A DNA stretch of 64,000 nucleotides from Halomonas heilongjiangensis. Lineage in GTDB: Bacteria; Pseudomonadota; Gammaproteobacteria; Pseudomonadales; Halomonadaceae. The stretch is from assembly GCF_002879645.1 (NCBI RefSeq), contig NZ_PNRE01000025.1:181294-245293 (forward strand), in the 5' to 3' direction. Positions 58,431-64,000 of this stretch are shown in pieces. The notes beneath the pieces were generated by a model that worked only from the letters and a program-made list of their open reading frames with translations, was not told the origin of the DNA and ran no database searches. Each line of letters begins with the position of its first letter. The first letter of the stretch is position 1. A program made the translations under genes and the position numbers.

Positions 58431-59762
58431 TCAGCCACCACCCAGCGCCTGGGCCAGGTACCCCGCCGGCACCGCGAGCAGCAGGCTCAGCGCCACGCGG
58501 ATGAACCAGATCACCACGATACGTCCCACCGAGAGCGGAATGCTGGTGGAGAGGATGCAGGGAATCGACGCCGAGAAGAACAGCACCGCGGAGACCGACA
58601 CCACCCCGGCGGCGAAGCGTGCCACGAAGTCGGCTTCCGCCATCAACAGCGCCGGCAGGAACATCTCGGCGAGCCCCGAGGCGGACGCCTGGGCGAGGGC
58701 CGCCGCGTCGTCCAGCCCCCAGATCGCCACGAAGGGATAGAAGAGCCAACCGAGCCATTCGAACAGCGGCGTGTACTTGGCGATCACCAGCCCCGCGAGC
58801 CCCACCGACATGATCGACGGCAGGATACTGATCGCCATCACCAGCCCTTCGCGCACGTTGAGCGCCACGCTCGCGGGCAGGCTGGGCGCCTTGGCGGCCA
58901 CGCCCAGCCCGGTGCGCCAGGCGGTGGAGAAGCGCTTGCCCGGCACCGCCTCGGGCTCACCATCACGCTTGGTGTCGTCCATGCCGGAGAGCGGCGGCAG
59001 GCGCACGGTGATCGCCGTGACGATGAAGGTGATCACCAGCGTCAACCAGAAGTAGAGGTTCCACACGTCCATCAGATCTAGCGTACGCGCCACGATGATC
59101 ATGAAGGTGGCCGAGACCGTGGAGAAGCCGGTGGCGATGATCGCAGCCTCCCGCGCCGAGTACTGCCCCGCCTGGTAGACCCGGTTGGTGATCAGCAGGC
59201 CGATGGAGTAGCTGCCGACGAACGACGCCACGGCGTCGATGGCGCTGCGCCCCGGGGTACGCCAGATCGGCCGCATCACCGGTTGCACCAGCACGCCGAT
59301 CAGCTCCAGCAGGCCGTAGCTGATCAGCAGTGCCAGGAAGACCGCACCGATCGGCACGATCAGTCCCACCGGAATCACCAGCTTGTCGAACAGGAAGGGC
59401 AGCATGTCCGGCTCATGGAGGAACCCCGGCCCCCAGCCGGTCAGCGCCATCAGCGCCGCGACCACCCCGGCGATCTTGAGCACCGTGAAGATGCGCTCGG
59501 TGAGGTTGCGCCGCCAGTAGCCCTTGAGCAGTGGATAGGCGGCGCCCGCCACGATCAGCGCCAGGGCATAGAAGCCGCTGGCATCGCCCAGCAGCGCGCG
59601 CGCCCCGGTGACCATGTGGTCGAGCAGGATGGTGGTGCGGTCGTTGAGGGTGACCGGCACGAAGAAGATCACGATGCCCAGTGCGCTGGGCACGAACAGC
59701 TTCAACACCGTGGTGAGTGATGGGCGACGGGTGATGTCCGTCGCCTGCTCCTGGCTTGCCAT
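58431..59762 (-). CDS. YjiH-family membrane protein, candidate histidine/urocanate transporter
   Basis: A 443-residue polytopic membrane protein (about ten helices) with the same core as the gbuA-operon paralogue: PGRSAIDAVASFVGSYSIGLLITNRVYQAGQYSAREAAIIATGFS. It is divergent from hutI and its promoter has a HutC-type palindrome at 59823-59832, so it should be induced with the hut genes. It may import histidine or urocanate. The ATG at 59762 has AGGAACTCC upstream. The substrate is a hypothesis. Confidence 0.82.
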   Translation of the reverse strand: MASQEQATDITRRPSLTTVLKLFVPSALGIVIFFVPVTLNDRTTILLDHMVTGARALLGDASGFYALALIVAGAAYPLLKGYWRRNLTERIFTVLKIAGVVAALMALTGWGPGFLHEPDMLPFLFDKLVIPVGLIVPIGAVFLALLISYGLLELIGVLVQPVMRPIWRTPGRSAIDAVASFVGSYSIGLLITNRVYQAGQYSAREAAIIATGFSTVSATFMIIVARTLDLMDVWNLYFWLTLVITFIVTAITVRLPPLSGMDDTKRDGEPEAVPGKRFSTAWRTGLGVAAKAPSLPASVALNVREGLVMAISILPSIMSVGLAGLVIAKYTPLFEWLGWLFYPFVAIWGLDDAAALAQASASGLAEMFLPALLMAEADFVARFAAGVVSVSAVLFFSASIPCILSTSIPLSVGRIVVIWFIRVALSLLLAVPAGYLAQALGGG

Positions 59763-59822
59763 GGGGGGAGTTCCTCCCTCTCGTTGTGATGTGGAGTGAT
59801 GCTTCGCCTGACCGCCTGACCA

Positions 59823-59832
59823 TGTATATACA
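59823..59832. promoter_or_regulatory. HutC-type operator, membrane protein side
   Basis: The perfect palindrome TGTATATACA lies 60 nt upstream of the YjiH-type protein start. It is the half of a HutC operator pair that would control the divergent transporter. Confidence 0.7.
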
Positions 59833-60026
59833 ATGACCCGTGCAACGATGCCAATCCCGACACCCTCCCCTGCCCTATACTTTAGTCGCAATCCATCGCT
59901 CACCGCTTCTGACCAATCGCCGAGAATACCCGGTTTAAACGATACATATCATATGGTTGTCTGGGTATAACGAGTTATCCGCGGGCCCGGCGCCAAGGGC
60001 GTCATCCGCCTGCCCCGGCCGCGGGG

Positions 60027-60055
60027 TTGACGCCGCCTCTCTGATCCACTAAATG
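60027..60055 (+). promoter_or_regulatory. sigma-70-type promoter for hutI
   Basis: TTGACG (60027-60032) and TAAATG (60050-60055) are 17 nt apart. The -10 end overlaps the HutC palindrome at 60054-60063, so repressor binding would block polymerase. Confidence 0.55.
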
Positions 60056-60063
60056 TATATACA
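60054..60063. promoter_or_regulatory. HutC-type operator, hutI side
   Basis: The same TGTATATACA palindrome as at 59823, extended by AAA on the left and AAAT on the right, 27 nt before the hutI ATG. Confidence 0.75.
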
Positions 60064-60090
60064 AATATAACGCTACCGCAGGAGGCCCCG

Positions 60091-61323
60091 ATGGCAGGCA
60101 ACCCGAAGACACCCGGACTCTGGCGCGACGTCGTCCTCTTCGATGGGCACGACACCCGGGCCGAGCCCATGGCCGTCGTCGTCGAGGATGACCACATCTC
60201 CCGGGTGATGCCGATGACCGAGCTCGACCGCGACGTCGCCGCCGGCTGCCGGGAGATGGGGCGCGGCGGGGTGATGACTCCCGGGCTGGTGGACTGCCAC
60301 ACCCACCTGGTGTTCGGCGGCTCCCGGGCCGACGAGTTCGAGCAGCGACTGGAGGGCGTCAGCTACGAGGAGATCGCCCGTCGCGGCGGCGGCATCCTCA
60401 GCACGGTACGCGCCACCCGCGCGGCCAGCGAGGACGAGCTGTTCACGCAGGCCAGGCCGCGCCTGCAGGCGCTGATGGCCGAGGGCGTCACCAGCGTGGA
60501 GATCAAGTCCGGCTACGGGCTCACCGTCGCCGACGAGCTGAAGATGCTGCGGGTGGCCCGCCGCCTGGGTGAGTCCCTGCCGGTACGGGTGGTCACCACC
60601 CTGCTCGGCGCCCACGCCCTGCCCCCGGAATACCGGGACGACAGCGACGCCTATATCGAGCTGGTCTGCCGGGAGATGATCCCGGCCGCCGCCGAGCAGG
60701 GCCTGGCCGATGCGGTGGACGTCTTCTGCGAGAAGATCGCCTTCTCGGTGGCCCAGTGCGAGCGGGTCTTCGAAGCGGCCGAGGCCCACGGCCTGCCCGT
60801 CAAGGCCCACGCCGAGCAGCTCTCGAACCTGGGTGGCAGCACCATGGCGGCGCGGCACGGGGCGCTCTCGGCCGACCATATCGAGTACCTGGACGAAGCC
60901 GGCGTGGCGGCCCTGCGCGAGGCGGGTAGCGTCGCGGTGCTGCTGCCCGGCGCCTTCCATACCCTGCGCGAGACCCGCCTGCCGCCCATCGAGGCGCTGC
61001 GCGAGGCCTCCGTGCCCATGGCCATCGCCACCGATGCCAATCCCGGCAGCTCGCCGCTCTTCCACCCGACGCTGATGCTCAACTTCGCCTGCACCCTGTT
61101 CCGCCTCACCCCGCGCGAGGCCCTGGCCGGCATGACCGCCCACGGCGCCCGTGCCCTGGGCCTTCACGGGCAGGGCCTGGGCCGGATCGAGGCAGGCGCC
61201 CCGGCGGACCTCTGCTGGTGGGACGCCGAATCCCCCGCCGCCCTGGCCTATGCCGTGCAGCCCGGGCGCCTGCGTCAACGCATCTTCAATGGGGAGGTGA
61301 CCCATGACTCTGCACATGCTTGA
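60091..61323 (+). CDS. hutI: imidazolonepropionase
   Basis: HutI hydrolyses imidazolone-5-propionate to N-formimino-L-glutamate. The 410-residue amidohydrolase has the metal-binding CHTH motif (69-72), the KSGYG segment, the [11 protein letters not shown] loop and the DANPGSSP motif. GGAGG lies 6 nt before the ATG. It leads the hutI-hutG-hutU unit and overlaps hutG by 20 nt. Confidence 0.96.
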   Translation: MAGNPKTPGLWRDVVLFDGHDTRAEPMAVVVEDDHISRVMPMTELDRDVAAGCREMGRGGVMTPGLVDCHTHLVFGGSRADEFEQRLEGVSYEEIARRGGGILSTVRATRAASEDELFTQARPRLQALMAEGVTSVEIKSGYGLTVADELKMLRVARRLGESLPVRVVTTLLGAHALPPEYRDDSDAYIELVCREMIPAAAEQGLADAVDVFCEKIAFSVAQCERVFEAAEAHGLPVKAHAEQLSNLGGSTMAARHGALSADHIEYLDEAGVAALREAGSVAVLLPGAFHTLRETRLPPIEALREASVPMAIATDANPGSSPLFHPTLMLNFACTLFRLTPREALAGMTAHGARALGLHGQGLGRIEAGAPADLCWWDAESPAALAYAVQPGRLRQRIFNGEVTHDSAHA

Positions 61324-62281
61324 CCCCATCGACATGTCGCCCTGGGCCGGTCGCGAGGATCCCGAGCCCGACAGCCCGCGCTGGCATCAGGTCGTCGAGC
61401 CCCTGACGGTGGGCAGCCCCGTCGGGGTGGCGCTGCTCGGCTTCGCCTGCGACGCCGGCGTGGCCCGCAACCAGGGCCGCATCGGCGCCGCCGGCGGTCC
61501 CCGGGCCATCCGCAAGGCGCTGGCCAACCTGGCCTGGCACCGCCGGGCGCCGGCCCATGACGCCGGCGACGTGGTCTGTCACGGCCACGGCGGCGACGAC
61601 GGCATGGAGACCGCCCAGCGGCGCCTCGCCGAGTGCCTGGCCACCCTGCTGGCGGCCGGCCACCTGCCCATCGTGCTGGGCGGCGGCCATGAGGTGGCCT
61701 TCGGCAGTTGGTCGGGGCTGGCGCGTCATCTCGAGGCCCGGAGCAGCGGCAATGGCGTACCGACCATCGGCATCGTCAACCTCGACGCCCACTTCGATCT
61801 GCGCGACCCGTCTCGGCTGTGCTCCTCCGGCACCCCCTTCGCCCAGATCGCCGGCGAGTGCGAGGCCCGCGGCTGGCCCTTCCGCTACGCCTGCCTGGGC
61901 GTGAGCCGCGCCGCCAACACCCGGGCGCTGTTCAAGCGCGCCGCCGACCTCGAGGTGCTGGTCCGCGAGGATCACGAGATCACCTCGACGAGCCTCGGCG
62001 CCATCGGCGACGAGTTGGACGCCTTCATCGCCGGGTGCGACCACCTCTACCTGACCATCGACCTGGACGTACTGCCCGCCGGCGAGGCCCCCGGCGTCAG
62101 TGCCCCGGCCGCCCACGGCGTAGCGCTTCCCCTGCTCGAGCGGCTGGTCGAGCGGGTGCGCGACAGCGGCAAGCTGCGCCTGGCCGACGTCGCCGAACTC
62201 AACCCCAGCCTCGATATCGATGGCCGCACCGCCAAGGCGGCGGCGCGGCTGATCCACCAGCTGACCCTGGACGCCAGCTGA
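61304..62281 (+). CDS. hutG: formimidoylglutamase
   Basis: HutG cleaves N-formimino-L-glutamate to glutamate and formamide with two Mn ions. The 325-residue ureohydrolase has GGGHE (126-130), DAHFD (161-165) and DLD (253-255). This is the one-step route; the two-step HutF/N-formylglutamate route would need other genes that are absent here. It is in the same superfamily as gbuA. Confidence 0.95.
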   Translation: MTLHMLDPIDMSPWAGREDPEPDSPRWHQVVEPLTVGSPVGVALLGFACDAGVARNQGRIGAAGGPRAIRKALANLAWHRRAPAHDAGDVVCHGHGGDDGMETAQRRLAECLATLLAAGHLPIVLGGGHEVAFGSWSGLARHLEARSSGNGVPTIGIVNLDAHFDLRDPSRLCSSGTPFAQIAGECEARGWPFRYACLGVSRAANTRALFKRAADLEVLVREDHEITSTSLGAIGDELDAFIAGCDHLYLTIDLDVLPAGEAPGVSAPAAHGVALPLLERLVERVRDSGKLRLADVAELNPSLDIDGRTAKAAARLIHQLTLDAS

Positions 62282-62317
62282 GCCCGACACCTCCACCACA
62301 CCAGACAGGAGACCCAA

Positions 62318-64000
<1,683 letters not shown>

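Larger units (their letters stand above)
59763..60090. other. divergent hut promoter region
   Basis: A 328-nt gene-free region between the membrane protein gene and hutI, with two HutC-type palindromes and a good sigma-70 promoter for hutI. I see no other clear feature. Confidence 0.7.

Overview
The window is high-GC DNA with dense genes, short intergenic gaps and clear Shine-Dalgarno sequences. Gene content and order point to a gammaproteobacterium close to the Halomonas/Pseudomonas side of the class, most likely a member of the Halomonadaceae. This is inferred from protein similarity and gene order; no rRNA gene is present. I see no prophage, insertion sequence or CRISPR array.

Layout. 1-510: the end of a secreted-protein operon that runs off the left edge. 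511-1150: gene-free DNA with hairpins and a diverged repeat. 1151-7644: glycine cleavage genes in two divergent units (glycine/alanine symporter and gcvT; gcvH and gcvP). 7715-11437: LysR regulator, ppnN, flavodoxin and small membrane proteins. 11506-18605: thrS-infC-rpmI-rplT-pheS-pheT-ihfA, with an ATC start on infC. 18889-20300: OmpA-like lipoprotein and DUF2489. 20455-28699: an aa3-type cytochrome c oxidase cluster with its assembly genes (ctaB, ctaA, surf1, coxC, ctaG, coxA, coxB, DUF2970). 29335-34290: a second, separate heme-copper oxidase operon whose subunit II carries two cytochrome c domains. 34563-34639: tRNA-Pro(GGG).

35555-42749: a sigma-54 activator divergent from gbuA, a YjiH-type membrane protein, an AruI-like 2-ketoarginine decarboxylase and an aldehyde dehydrogenase. 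Together these would take 2-ketoarginine to 4-aminobutyrate plus urea. A sigma-54 -24/-12 promoter and an inverted-repeat enhancer lie between regulator and operon. 42846-45220: small envelope proteins, a DUF938 methyltransferase and a GST. 45544-50766: a branched-chain-amino-acid-type ABC transporter. 50916-57462: a less familiar island made of a berberine-bridge-type FAD oxidase, an exported alpha/beta hydrolase, a secreted protein, a DUF4242 protein and a 1005-residue LuxR-type ATPase regulator. Related TTGACYAT motifs occur in two of its promoter regions. 57638-64000: the histidine utilisation locus (hutC, a second YjiH-type protein, hutI, hutG, hutU), with two HutC-type palindromes between the divergent units; hutU runs off the right edge.

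The most interesting threads are: the two YjiH-family paralogues, each placed in a nitrogen-rich amino-acid catabolic locus, which suggests an uncharacterised transporter family; the regulator-linked oxidase/hydrolase island; the sigma-54 arginine-degradation operon; the paired oxidase operons; and a 15-bp tandem repeat that contains the stop codon of coxC.
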